From: Prochlorococcus sp. MIT 1223
Lineage (GTDB): Bacteria; Cyanobacteriota; Cyanobacteriia; PCC-6307; Cyanobiaceae
Length of the DNA: 64,000 nt
Assembly (NCBI RefSeq): GCF_034092465.1
Contig: NZ_CP139303.1
Span: forward strand, 1,020,865 to 1,084,864
Direction of reading: 5' to 3'
The notes beneath the pieces are model-generated. The model made no database searches and had not been told where the DNA came from. It was given only the letters and a program-made list of their open reading frames with translations. This document shows positions 1 through 7,675 of the stretch, piece by piece (within the stretch, counting starts at the first letter, position 1; each line of letters starts with the position of its first letter). The translations under genes were made by a program, and so were the position numbers.

Positions 1-105
1 CGTGCTTATGTAAATACAATCACCAAGGCAATTAACCTTCCGATCTCTTATTTAATTTCAGTTGGAAATGAACGTTTTAAATTAAAATATATTGCTAAAA
101 ATTAA
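1..105 (+). CDS. crtB: Phytoene synthase, C-terminal end only (partial)
   Basis: Only the last 34 codons lie in the window. The frame reads from base 1 to a TAA at 103-105. It contains RAYV, a short helix and then LPISYLIS, which matches the typical C-terminus of phytoene synthases (KRAYV...K...LPIAY). The enzyme condenses two geranylgeranyl diphosphates to phytoene, the first committed step of carotenoid synthesis; zds, a later enzyme of the pathway, is at 22 kb. The final 14 or so residues, rich in Lys, look like a lineage-specific tail. The gene converges on the RNA-binding protein gene with 27 bp between stops. The call rests on a short segment, so it is probable rather than certain. Confidence 0.75.
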   Translation, partial: RAYVNTITKAINLPISYLISVGNERFKLKYIAKN

Positions 106-132
106 TTATTTGAAAGTCTATTAGCCTATCGA

Positions 133-561
133 TTAAGCAGGGGTCTTCTGATTTGCTAGTAATTCCTTCAACTTAGAAAGTTCGCCTGCCCATCTGGGGT
201 CTGGGGCCTCCTTGTTGGGGGCATCACTATGAACCACTTTCTTAACTTCTTTTCTATTAGCTTGTGAATTTCCACCTGCTGAATTGTTATTCCTACGACC
301 TCCATTATTAGATTCTTTTCTTTCTGAACGTTCTACCCGCAAATTACTGCCATTAAATTCATATCCATTCAATTTTTCAATCACTTCATTAGCTACCTTT
401 ACATCACTAGTGCTTGCGAAACCAAAACCTCTGCATGCTTTTGTTTCCCGATCAAAAACTGCTTTGAAGCGAATTCCTTCACTTACAGAAGCAAGAAGCT
501 CTTCAAGCTCTTTGATTTTGAAATTTTGCGGCAAGTTACCGATGTAAAGGCGAACGCTCAT
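133..561 (-). CDS. RRM-domain RNA-binding protein
   Basis: This is a 142-residue protein with one RNA recognition motif at about residues 3-82. RNP2 reads LYIGNLP and RNP1 reads CRGFGFAS, both with the aromatic residues that stack on RNA bases. After the domain comes a low-complexity tail rich in Asn, Arg, Gly and Lys (about residues 82-115), as in the cyanobacterial Rbp family, which is linked to cold response and mRNA binding or localisation. The ATG start fits the family because RNP2 begins 4-5 residues in. It lies downstream of the CCA-adding enzyme on the same strand with 70 bp between them. The target RNAs are unknown. Confidence 0.9.
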   Translation of the reverse strand: MSVRLYIGNLPQNFKIKELEELLASVSEGIRFKAVFDRETKACRGFGFASTSDVKVANEVIEKLNGYEFNGSNLRVERSERKESNNGGRRNNNSAGGNSQANRKEVKKVVHSDAPNKEAPDPRWAGELSKLKELLANQKTPA

Positions 562-631
562 GGAAAAGAAGGTAAATAAGAGAGAAAAAGCATCATTAGG
601 CAGGAACCTAATTCCAAGTGTGTGTAGTTAA

Positions 632-1864
632 TCACAAAAAGGGTTGCTTTTGTTGCCACAAGTAATGAGCCAATTGAACAGCTTCTTCTCGAGTATGCAA
701 ACGATCAAATGCTTTTTCTATAGATAAGCATTCAAGAATCTCACCTAATAGAGGTCCTTGGTTTACTCCTAAGATTTCTTGAAGTTCAAATCCATCCAAT
801 GGAGATGAAGGATGAAAAAGTGGGTCATCAGGGTCTCTCCATCTTTTTAACCAAATTATTTGATCTTCTTTGGATAAATCAATAATCAAGGCTGGTAAAT
901 ACTTCTCAAGCTCAATATGTAATTTATAACGATCATATTCTGTAATATTTGCAAATGCTATTTCTTTATTATTATTCTGCCATTTTCGTAAAATCTTACA
1001 AGTCTGTATATCTTTTTTACTGAAACATAATCTATTCAATCCAGTATCACTTAGCAAATAAACCAATCGATATAAAGGCAAAGCTAATGCCATTTCACTC
1101 AAATAAAAGCTTTTCGCATGCTCAGAAGGATGAAATTCAGGTATAAAAACTTTACTTTTATCCTGCCAAGGGCTCAAGAGACCTATTTGATCAATCTGTG
1201 GAATTACAGAATCAGCCCAATTGCCTTTTACAAGTTTTTGAATCTCATTTTTAATCCTTTCAGGCGCAACTTCCGGCAAAAGATTTGAATGTCTTTGTAA
1301 AATTGACTCTGTTAGAAAATCTAAAGATAAATTAAACTCACTCATTAACCTGAAACCTCGCAATATTCTCAAGGGATCCTCTATTAAGTTTTCTTCATTA
1401 ATTGCAACAACCAGTTTATTTTTTAAGTCCATGATCCCATTAAATGGATCAACTATCTGGGGTTCTGAGCCCAGGGTTAGAGCTATTGCATTAATGGTGT
1501 AATCACGCCTAGATAGATCTTCCAATAAATTATCTCCTACTTGTCTGGCAACATCGATAGTCCAATCATTTAAAACCAATCTTGCAATATCTCTTTTCTC
1601 ATCTAAAACAACACATTTTCCCTCTAACTTCTCAGCTAATTTCCTGACAAGATGAATTGCATCAGAGTGAACTATAAAATCTAAATCAGGCTTAAGATTC
1701 AATTTATTCAATAAAGCATCACGAACAGCTCCTCCCACTAAGGCACAATCACTTGGAAGTTCCTTACAATCAAAAGGCCAACTTGATAGATTTAATCTTT
1801 CAACTAACACTCGAGTTAGTAGACTTAGATCATCCTCATTCATTGCAAAATCCAATCCAGTCAA
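632..1864 (-). CDS. cca: CCA-adding tRNA nucleotidyltransferase
   Basis: This 410-residue class II nucleotidyltransferase is expected to add or repair the 3' CCA end of tRNAs, which matters where tRNA genes lack an encoded CCA, as the tRNA-Asn in this window does. The head domain shows GGAVRDALL (about residues 44-52), the catalytic pair in DLDF, then RRDYTINAIA and EDPLRILRG, which are the motifs that bind metal and read the base to be added. APERIKNEIQKL follows, as in the polynucleotide adenylyltransferase family. The remainder is the helical tRNA-binding part. The start lies 4 bp from the divergent ycf34 start at 1869; an internal ATG at 1843 is the alternative. Poly(A) polymerase activity cannot be excluded by sequence. 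Confidence 0.92.
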   Translation of the reverse strand: MTGLDFAMNEDDLSLLTRVLVERLNLSSWPFDCKELPSDCALVGGAVRDALLNKLNLKPDLDFIVHSDAIHLVRKLAEKLEGKCVVLDEKRDIARLVLNDWTIDVARQVGDNLLEDLSRRDYTINAIALTLGSEPQIVDPFNGIMDLKNKLVVAINEENLIEDPLRILRGFRLMSEFNLSLDFLTESILQRHSNLLPEVAPERIKNEIQKLVKGNWADSVIPQIDQIGLLSPWQDKSKVFIPEFHPSEHAKSFYLSEMALALPLYRLVYLLSDTGLNRLCFSKKDIQTCKILRKWQNNNKEIAFANITEYDRYKLHIELEKYLPALIIDLSKEDQIIWLKRWRDPDDPLFHPSSPLDGFELQEILGVNQGPLLGEILECLSIEKAFDRLHTREEAVQLAHYLWQQKQPFL

Positions 1865-1868
1865 AGAA

Positions 1869-2120
1869 ATGTGTATCTGCGTAGACTGTCAATGGGTAGA
1901 TAGATGCAAGACTTACCATGCCGTAGAAAGGCAACATGGAGCACAGCATTTAACCTCCAATCCAGATTTTCAGGGAAACAATCCGCGTATTCATATAATT
2001 GTGAGGAATTTACCAAATAAAGACATTGAAACAGAATGGGACGTAAGAGGTTGTGGCAGTTTTGCAAAAGATAAAGGGAAATGGCTGAGATTACGTCCTG
2101 GAGAGGAGCTTCCTACCTGA
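1869..2120 (+). CDS. ycf34: Ycf34-family protein
   Basis: This 83-residue protein begins MCICVDCQWVDRCKTYHAVE, the signature opening of the Ycf34 family found in cyanobacteria and red-algal plastids. The closely packed cysteines at residues 2, 4, 7 and 13 are thought to hold an Fe-S cluster; Ycf34 of Synechocystis has been reported as an Fe-S protein affecting photosynthetic electron transport. The rest carries a WDVRGCGSFAKDKGKW stretch. It is divergent from cca and is followed after one base by tsaB, so the two probably share a transcript. The exact molecular role is not established. Confidence 0.88.
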   Translation: MCICVDCQWVDRCKTYHAVERQHGAQHLTSNPDFQGNNPRIHIIVRNLPNKDIETEWDVRGCGSFAKDKGKWLRLRPGEELPT

Positions 2121-2121
2121 A

Positions 2122-2772
2122 TTGACTAAAAAAAATTTCCTCTTGGCTCTTCATAGTTCGTCTGCAATTCTTGGAGTGTCAATGATTGATTTAAGAGATC
2201 CTTCTAAAGAGATTCAAACTTCAACCTTTGATATAGGAAGAAAGCTTTCAAATGACATTTTTAGTTGTATTGAAGAAATATTACCCCGCAAACATTGGAA
2301 TCAAATCCAACGATTATCAGTTGCTACTGGGCCAGGGAGCTTCACAGGAACTCGCATCTCAATAACACTTTGCAGAACAATTGCACAACAAATGCAATGC
2401 CATTTAGATGGTATTAGCAGTTTTGCATTAATGGCCAGAAGGTTACATCAAGAAGAATTGAAAGATAATTCAATTAAGCCTTTTTGGATTACAAGCATTC
2501 TCAAGCGAAGAGGAATAATTGGTGGCCTTTATCAAATTAAGAAAGAATCAGATTTACCTTATTGCGATCAAATAATAGAGATTCAGTCTCCTAAACTTCT
2601 CCAGAATAAAGAAAATAAATACAATGAATTAAAAGCGAATTATGATATTAAACTGGATACAATAGAGCTATTAAAAATCTGTCATTCAGCCAATAAAATT
2701 AAGAAAGAAAGTCCATGGCAAAAAGTTTTACCAATTTACCCTTGCTCTCCAGTTGATGAAAATAGAAAATAA
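2122..2772 (+). CDS. tsaB: tRNA t6A biosynthesis protein TsaB
   Basis: This is a 216-residue ASKHA-fold protein. It shows the TsaB pattern: LALHSSSAILGVSMID at the N-terminus, and ATGPGSFTGTRISI at about residues 72-85. TsaB partners TsaD and TsaE in forming threonylcarbamoyl-adenosine at A37 of ANN-decoding tRNAs. The C-terminal half is divergent, as is common. The frame opens with TTG (2122), one base after the ycf34 stop, which suggests translational coupling; no ATG lies nearby in frame. Its last codons form the left arm of the long inverted repeat at 2751-2792. Confidence 0.85.
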   Translation: MTKKNFLLALHSSSAILGVSMIDLRDPSKEIQTSTFDIGRKLSNDIFSCIEEILPRKHWNQIQRLSVATGPGSFTGTRISITLCRTIAQQMQCHLDGISSFALMARRLHQEELKDNSIKPFWITSILKRRGIIGGLYQIKKESDLPYCDQIIEIQSPKLLQNKENKYNELKANYDIKLDTIELLKICHSANKIKKESPWQKVLPIYPCSPVDENRK

Positions 2773-2792
2773 CGTTTCTATTTTCATCAACT
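2751..2792. terminator. Bidirectional terminator-like inverted repeat between tsaB and plsC
   Basis: Perfect 18-bp arms (2751-2768 and 2775-2792) flank a 6-base loop. The left arm contains the last codons of tsaB, whose stop is in the loop, and the right arm ends one base before the plsC stop. The A-run in one arm and the T-run in the other give U-rich 3' stems in either direction. It is placed exactly where two converging genes end. Confidence 0.75.
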
Positions 2793-3473
2793 TCATTTAT
2801 GCGGTAAAAGACCCTGATCTATTAAAGAATTAATAGTTTCCTTTAAATGATTTGTTGTTTGCTCTAATTCAAGTTTTGATCTTTTAACTGGAGGAGGAAT
2901 AGGTTTTCCAATTCTTAAATGAATAGGTATAAAACGTGGCCACCTATTACCTTTCCCCAGAGCTCGATGACTATTAATAATAGCAACGGGCAAAAGATAG
3001 GCTCCACTTCTTGAAGCTAATAATGCTGCACCTGCCATAGGGGTATTTACACGCCCATTTTCTTGCCTTGTTCCATCAAGAAAAACACCGATTGCTCGTC
3101 CTTTCTTCAGAATGTTTGTAGCAGTTTTAATTGCTTCACGATCACTACTGCCTCGACTGACAGGATATGCTCCACAAGATCGAATAATTTGAGAAAGAAG
3201 CGGAATTGCAAATAATTCTTTTTTAGCCATAAATGAGACTGGCCGCCCTAAGGCATGTCCCAGAATTGGCGGGTCTAAATCAGAACCATGATTTGCAACC
3301 ACTACAAGTGGTCCTAATTTAGGGACATTGAAATTACCAAAAGTTCTTCCTCTAAAAAACAACCTGAAAAGTGGAAAGACAAAGCAATAGCTGACTATTG
3401 AATAAAAAAAACTTTGTTTATCTTTAGGCCATTGGTTATTGAGTGATGTTGAGTTTTTAATTATTTCTGTCAA
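2793..3473 (-). CDS. plsC: 1-acyl-sn-glycerol-3-phosphate acyltransferase
   Basis: This 226-residue PlsC/LPLAT family enzyme acylates lysophosphatidic acid to phosphatidic acid at the membrane. The catalytic HX4D motif is in ANHGSDLDPP (about residues 61-70). The acceptor-binding block reads FLDGTRQENGR instead of the usual FPEGTR, so Glu is replaced by Asp. A hydrophobic N-terminal segment (about 22-40) fits membrane association. It is the last gene of the run plsX-fabH-fabD-plsC, 3 bp after fabD. Other acyltransferases of this fold use different acyl acceptors, but the gene context supports phospholipid synthesis. Confidence 0.88.
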   Translation of the reverse strand: MTEIIKNSTSLNNQWPKDKQSFFYSIVSYCFVFPLFRLFFRGRTFGNFNVPKLGPLVVVANHGSDLDPPILGHALGRPVSFMAKKELFAIPLLSQIIRSCGAYPVSRGSSDREAIKTATNILKKGRAIGVFLDGTRQENGRVNTPMAGAALLASRSGAYLLPVAIINSHRALGKGNRWPRFIPIHLRIGKPIPPPVKRSKLELEQTTNHLKETINSLIDQGLLPHK

Positions 3474-3476
3474 AAT

Positions 3477-4373
3477 TCAAATTCCCAAGTCACTAGATGA
3501 ACCTATTTGATTTATTCCTACTCCTTTAATTGAGCGTTTAGCAAGACCAGACAAAACATTGCCAGGACCAATTTCTACCATGGTCGAAATACCTTCATTA
3601 ACAAAAATCTCCATTGTTTCTCTCCAACGAACACCTGTAATCATTTGTTTTTTAAGTTTCTGCTTAAGAAGTGATCCACGTCTAGAAGGCATGGGATCTG
3701 AATTACTAAGAATGGGAAAATTCGCATCACGGAAGTTCACTTTATCCAATTCTTGATCAAAAAATTGTGATGCCTTCTGCATCAAAGGTGAGTGAAAGGC
3801 ACCAGAAACTTGTAATGGTATAACTCTCTTACATTTAAGTTGACTAGAAACTATCTTTACTCCTTCGGGTGTGCCAGAAAGAACTACTTGGGAAGAACTA
3901 TTATCATTTGCTATAACAACTCCCTCAGTAGAGAGAACTAGATCATCAAGTTGATTTCTATCAAATCCCAAAACAGCAGTCATAGCTCCATCTTCTGATG
4001 CAGCCATTAGTTCAGATCTTGTTTTAAGTAAATTCAAAGCAATTTCAACATCAAAAACATTTGCTGCATACAAGGCAACAATCTCGCCAAGACTATGTCC
4101 TGCAAGGAATGAAGCCTCACGACCTTGCCTTTTGAGTTCATCTACCAATAAAGATTCAACGACAAATAACGCAGGTTGAGTATTTCTAGTGTCATTCAGA
4201 TCATTTAAGGGACTAATTCCTTCTTTCTCTTCTAAACAAATTTTCAAGAGATCTCTACCAAGAAGATCTGAAGCTAATTCAAACCTTTCTTTAGCACCAG
4301 GAAGGTTAATTACACCTTCGGCCATTCCTAATTTCTGCGATCCTTGGCCAGGGAATACCCATGCAATTGTCAT
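3477..4373 (-). CDS. fabD: Malonyl-CoA:ACP transacylase
   Basis: This 298-residue enzyme moves malonyl from CoA to acyl carrier protein for fatty-acid elongation. It has the oxyanion loop motif FPGQGSQ at residues 7-13, the nucleophile elbow GHSLGE with Ser94, and the catalytic His in GAFHSPLM. Length and motif order match bacterial FabD. It is followed after 3 bp by plsC, and lies 26 bp downstream of fabH, forming a compact lipid operon on the minus strand. Confidence 0.96.
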   Translation of the reverse strand: MTIAWVFPGQGSQKLGMAEGVINLPGAKERFELASDLLGRDLLKICLEEKEGISPLNDLNDTRNTQPALFVVESLLVDELKRQGREASFLAGHSLGEIVALYAANVFDVEIALNLLKTRSELMAASEDGAMTAVLGFDRNQLDDLVLSTEGVVIANDNSSSQVVLSGTPEGVKIVSSQLKCKRVIPLQVSGAFHSPLMQKASQFFDQELDKVNFRDANFPILSNSDPMPSRRGSLLKQKLKKQMITGVRWRETMEIFVNEGISTMVEIGPGNVLSGLAKRSIKGVGINQIGSSSDLGI

Positions 4374-4399
4374 AAAACCTCAAATTAATAGTTTAAAGA

Positions 4400-5419
4400 C
4401 TAGTTCGGACCAATCCATCTCAAAAGAGCTGCTCCCCAGCTTAATCCAGCGCCAAATCCACTCGTCGCAATTAAATCACCAGATTTAACTCGACCATCTC
4501 TGACAGCCTCATCAAGCATCAAAGGAATGGTTGCAGCAGAAGTATTTCCGTAATTAGCTAAATTACTTAAAACTTTTTTATTGGGTATTTTAAAACGATC
4601 TGCCACAGAATCAAGAATGCGTTGATTCGCTTGATGTAAAAGCAACCAGTCCAACTGAGACGGTTTGATGCTATTCGAAATCAGAAGTTCATCTAAAACC
4701 AAAGGAACTTCGCGAACTGCAAACTTATAAACTTCTTGTCCATTCATTTGAATTGGAGAAAAACCTCCTTTTTGATACATTTTTCCAGGCACTAAAGTTT
4801 GAAACACATCAAGATTAGGAACATTTAGACAATCACCTCTGGAACCATCAGATTTCAATCTGAAATCAATGAATCCATCTAATCCATTAGGCTTCGCCTC
4901 CATAGCCAGGGCTCCAGCACCATCTCCAAAAAGGATGCAGCTTCCTCTATCGTCCCAATCAACCCATCTACTAAGTTGATCTGCACCTATTACTAATGCT
5001 CTCTTCACCGAACCATTTAACAGATATTGAGAAGCTGTAACCAAAGCAAATAGAAATCCACTACATGCAGCAGTTAAATCAAATGAAACGGCAGAAGTAG
5101 CTGACAAATTAGCTTGGATTTTTGGAGCAGAACCAAATAAATCATCAGGAGTAGAAGTAGCAAGTATGACTAAATCAATACTCTCTGGCTCCCAATCAGC
5201 CATTTGCAACGCTTGCCGAGCTGCTGTTGTGCTTAATTCTGTAAGTGATTCGTTTTTACCTAGTACTCGTCGCTGAGAAATACCAGTCCGACTTTTTATC
5301 CAAGAATCATTAGTCTCTACACGCAGACCAAGTTCATCGTTTGAGATGACTTGGGTTGGTTTAGCGCTCCCAGTGCCTACGAAATTGACACCAAAATTGT
5401 TTTTAGGTGCTCGTGTCAA
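4400..5419 (-). CDS. fabH: 3-oxoacyl-ACP synthase III
   Basis: This 339-residue thiolase-fold enzyme starts fatty-acid synthesis by condensing acetyl-CoA with malonyl-ACP. The active-site triad is visible: Cys119 in TAACSG, His in LLHQANQRI and Asn in NYGNTSAATIP. The C-terminus GFGAGLSWGAALL is typical. The frame opens with TTG at 5419; the first family-like block (GTGSAKPTQVISN) follows about 15 residues later, which fits. It sits between plsX (63 bp upstream) and fabD in the usual order. Confidence 0.96.
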   Translation of the reverse strand: MTRAPKNNFGVNFVGTGSAKPTQVISNDELGLRVETNDSWIKSRTGISQRRVLGKNESLTELSTTAARQALQMADWEPESIDLVILATSTPDDLFGSAPKIQANLSATSAVSFDLTAACSGFLFALVTASQYLLNGSVKRALVIGADQLSRWVDWDDRGSCILFGDGAGALAMEAKPNGLDGFIDFRLKSDGSRGDCLNVPNLDVFQTLVPGKMYQKGGFSPIQMNGQEVYKFAVREVPLVLDELLISNSIKPSQLDWLLLHQANQRILDSVADRFKIPNKKVLSNLANYGNTSAATIPLMLDEAVRDGRVKSGDLIATSGFGAGLSWGAALLRWIGPN

Positions 5420-5482
5420 AGTTGAAAAAGATTCAATATTTTATTAGTCAATCACACCCTCGTCACTTGCAGTTCGTAAATT

Positions 5483-6817
5483 CTAGTTACTTAAGGCTAA
5501 AGGCTGCTGAAGTTTGGCCAAATCCTCCATTACTCCATGGCTTGCTGCGGAGTGAGCAAGCCTAAGCGCGCTAACAACTGATAGGGATTTACTACTTCCA
5601 TGACCAATAACGCAAATTCCATTTACACCTAACAAAAGAGCACCTCCGTGTTCAGCATGATCAAGGCGCTTTTTAATTCGTTTTAAATTACTTCTTAGAA
5701 ATGCTGACCCAACCTTACCTCTTCTTCCTCTAGGCAATTCAGCTCTTAAAACATCCAACAAAACGCTTCCTACTGACTCCAAAAATTTTAAAAGCACATT
5801 ACCTGTAAATCCATCACACACAACAACATCGAATTTCCCAGAAAGTACATCTCTTCCCTCACAATTACCCTTAAAGTAAAAACTATTGTCTTGATCCAAC
5901 AGCTCAAAAGCACTTAAACAAAGATCATTACCTTTACAAGACTCTTCCCCAATATTTAACAACCCAATTCTTGGCTTTTCCACTTGCAAAACATCTCGTG
6001 AATATATATTCCCAAGTAAAGCAAATTGGTGAAGATATGCAGGTTTGCAATCCATATTTGCGCCAACATCTAGAACTAAAACTGGTTGAGCAGGATCTTT
6101 CGTAGGGAATAATGCACCTATAGCAGGCCTATCAATTCCCTTTAATCGACCTAAGCGAAAAATGGCAGCAGCCATTAAAGCTCCGGAATTACCAGCAGAA
6201 TAAACTGCTAAAGCTTGACCCTTCTTAACTAGGTCCATTGCAACATTTATGCTTGCATGTTTTTTCTTTCTTACAGCAGTAGCCTCCTCATTCATTTCTA
6301 TAGATTCACCTGAAGGGACTAAGTCAATATGACCTTCAGAAATTGCTTGCTCAAGTAATTCTTCTAATCCAAATTCTTTAGCTGCAGCATTAATTTTCTC
6401 AAGTTGACCTACAAATTTTATTTTCAAAGGAAGTCTGGAAATGGCCTCTATACAGCCTTCTAATATTGGTCCAGGGGCATAATCTCCACCCATCCCATCT
6501 ACTGCTATCCACAAACGTTCAGAATCTTTAATAGCAGGCTTTTCAACCCCCGCTTCTCCACCTTGCAACCTTCTTAGTGGATCAAAGACTAGTGGCTGAA
6601 GAGTATTTTTAGCGATCGAACTAGCATTGGTTACGACAGAGCCAGCATTAGATACCACTGATCCAGCAACTGATCCAGCAACTGATCCAGCAGCGGAAGC
6701 GGAAGTTGTGGCTGTATCAACAAGAGTTGTAACGGCTGCATTCCTCCTATACCAAATAACTAATCTTCTTATTGCTCTAGAGCGATTTACTTTTCCTCGA
6801 GAATCATTATTTTCCAC
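5483..6817 (-). CDS. plsX: Phosphate acyltransferase PlsX with extended N-terminus
   Basis: This 444-residue protein makes acyl-phosphate from acyl-ACP for glycerolipid synthesis. The enzyme core begins at about residue 105 with IAVDGMGGDYAPG and continues with SAGNSGALMAAA, LDVGANMDCKP, GLLNIGEE and CDGFTGNVLLK. Ordinary PlsX proteins are about 330-350 residues, so roughly 100 residues are added in front. That extension holds a basic start, an Ala/Ser/Val/Gly-rich part with AGSV repeats, and a linker; it may form a membrane-associating or flexible helix. The gene begins 6 bp after rpaB on the same strand, so the two are likely cotranscribed. The extension is in frame with no later convincing start. 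Confidence 0.93.
   Translation of the reverse strand: MENNDSRGKVNRSRAIRRLVIWYRRNAAVTTLVDTATTSASAAGSVAGSVAGSVVSNAGSVVTNASSIAKNTLQPLVFDPLRRLQGGEAGVEKPAIKDSERLWIAVDGMGGDYAPGPILEGCIEAISRLPLKIKFVGQLEKINAAAKEFGLEELLEQAISEGHIDLVPSGESIEMNEEATAVRKKKHASINVAMDLVKKGQALAVYSAGNSGALMAAAIFRLGRLKGIDRPAIGALFPTKDPAQPVLVLDVGANMDCKPAYLHQFALLGNIYSRDVLQVEKPRIGLLNIGEESCKGNDLCLSAFELLDQDNSFYFKGNCEGRDVLSGKFDVVVCDGFTGNVLLKFLESVGSVLLDVLRAELPRGRRGKVGSAFLRSNLKRIKKRLDHAEHGGALLLGVNGICVIGHGSSKSLSVVSALRLAHSAASHGVMEDLAKLQQPLALSN
6657..6692 (-). repeat. Three tandem 12-bp repeats in the plsX N-terminal extension
   Basis: The unit actgatccagca occurs three times in a row with no mismatch. Read on the minus strand it encodes repeats of Ala-Gly-Ser-Val. 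The unit length is a multiple of three, so copy number can change without breaking the frame. Confidence 0.9.
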
Positions 6818-6823
6818 GAATCT

Positions 6824-7570
6824 TTAATTCCCATCAAGCGTTAGTGAATCAACAATTCGCTGAAATAAATATCCAGTTCCTCTCGCCGTAAGAATTAACT
6901 CAGGATTTGCGGGATCAGCCTCTAGTTTTGAACGAAGTCTGGAAATATGAACATCTACAACTCGAGTGTCAACGTGCCTTTCAGGAGTATATCCCCAAAC
7001 CTCTTTCAATATTTCGCCCCGACTAAAAGGCTCTCCTGAGCGACTTACTAACAGCTCAAGCAAACTGAACTCCATGCCGGTCAGGCGAATTCGTTCATCT
7101 GCTTTAAATACTTGTCTCTTATTCGTATCAATTCTTAAATCGGTTACCGCTATAACACCAGAATTAGGCAATCCAGCAATGTGTTCCTTTTCAACTCTTC
7201 GAAGAACACATCTAATTCTGGCTTCTAACTCTTTTGGGCTAAAAGGCTTAACCACATAATCATCAGCCCCCAATTCAAGTCCAGTAATCCTATCTGCGAC
7301 ATCACCCAATGCAGTCAACATAACTATTGGAACATCTGACTCTTTACGAAGTTCCTGACAAAGTCCATATCCATCTAACTTAGGCATCATTACATCGACA
7401 ACAACTAAATCTGGCTCACAATTCCTAAAAAGCTCTAGAGCTTCTTTACCATCGCATGCAGTTAAAACTTGATACCCGATCATGGATAAACGGGTTTCCA
7501 ATATCCTCCTGATACTGGCTTCGTCGTCAGCAACGAGAATGGTTTCTTTAGATGGACTGATTGCCGTCAT
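6824..7570 (-). CDS. rpaB: OmpR-type response regulator RpaB
   Basis: This 248-residue protein has a receiver domain (about residues 10-122) with the phospho-acceptor Asp59 in VVVDVMMPKLDG, a conserved Thr in MLTALGD and Lys in VKPFSPKELEARI. The winged-helix DNA-binding domain follows (about 145-240; LTGMEFSLLELLVSRSG, and VWGYTPERHVDTRVVDVHI). The match in both halves to cyanobacterial RpaB/Ycf27 is strong. RpaB binds HLR1 elements and controls high-light and photosystem genes downstream of the kinase NblS; no nblS lies in the window. It heads the plsX-fabH-fabD-plsC run. No clear HLR1 pair was found in its own upstream region. Confidence 0.93.
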   Translation of the reverse strand: MTAISPSKETILVADDEASIRRILETRLSMIGYQVLTACDGKEALELFRNCEPDLVVVDVMMPKLDGYGLCQELRKESDVPIVMLTALGDVADRITGLELGADDYVVKPFSPKELEARIRCVLRRVEKEHIAGLPNSGVIAVTDLRIDTNKRQVFKADERIRLTGMEFSLLELLVSRSGEPFSRGEILKEVWGYTPERHVDTRVVDVHISRLRSKLEADPANPELILTARGTGYLFQRIVDSLTLDGN

Positions 7571-7675
7571 TTTAAAAAAGACTGCGGCGGCGACAAAAGT
7601 CGAACCCTATGAAACTTTCAAGTTCCATAAAGACCATAGGTATTCAACTACAGCAAACTTCCTTTACACAACTTC

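Noticed and set aside
284-547. 87-codon plus-strand frame opposite the RNA-binding protein gene
   Set aside because: It is the antisense shadow of a clear RRM gene and its peptide shows no recognisable feature.
6627-6827. Plus-strand frame encoding Thr-Asp-Pro-Ala repeats
   Set aside because: The repeats are the reverse reading of the in-frame AGSV repeats of plsX; the plsX frame is continuous with a known enzyme.
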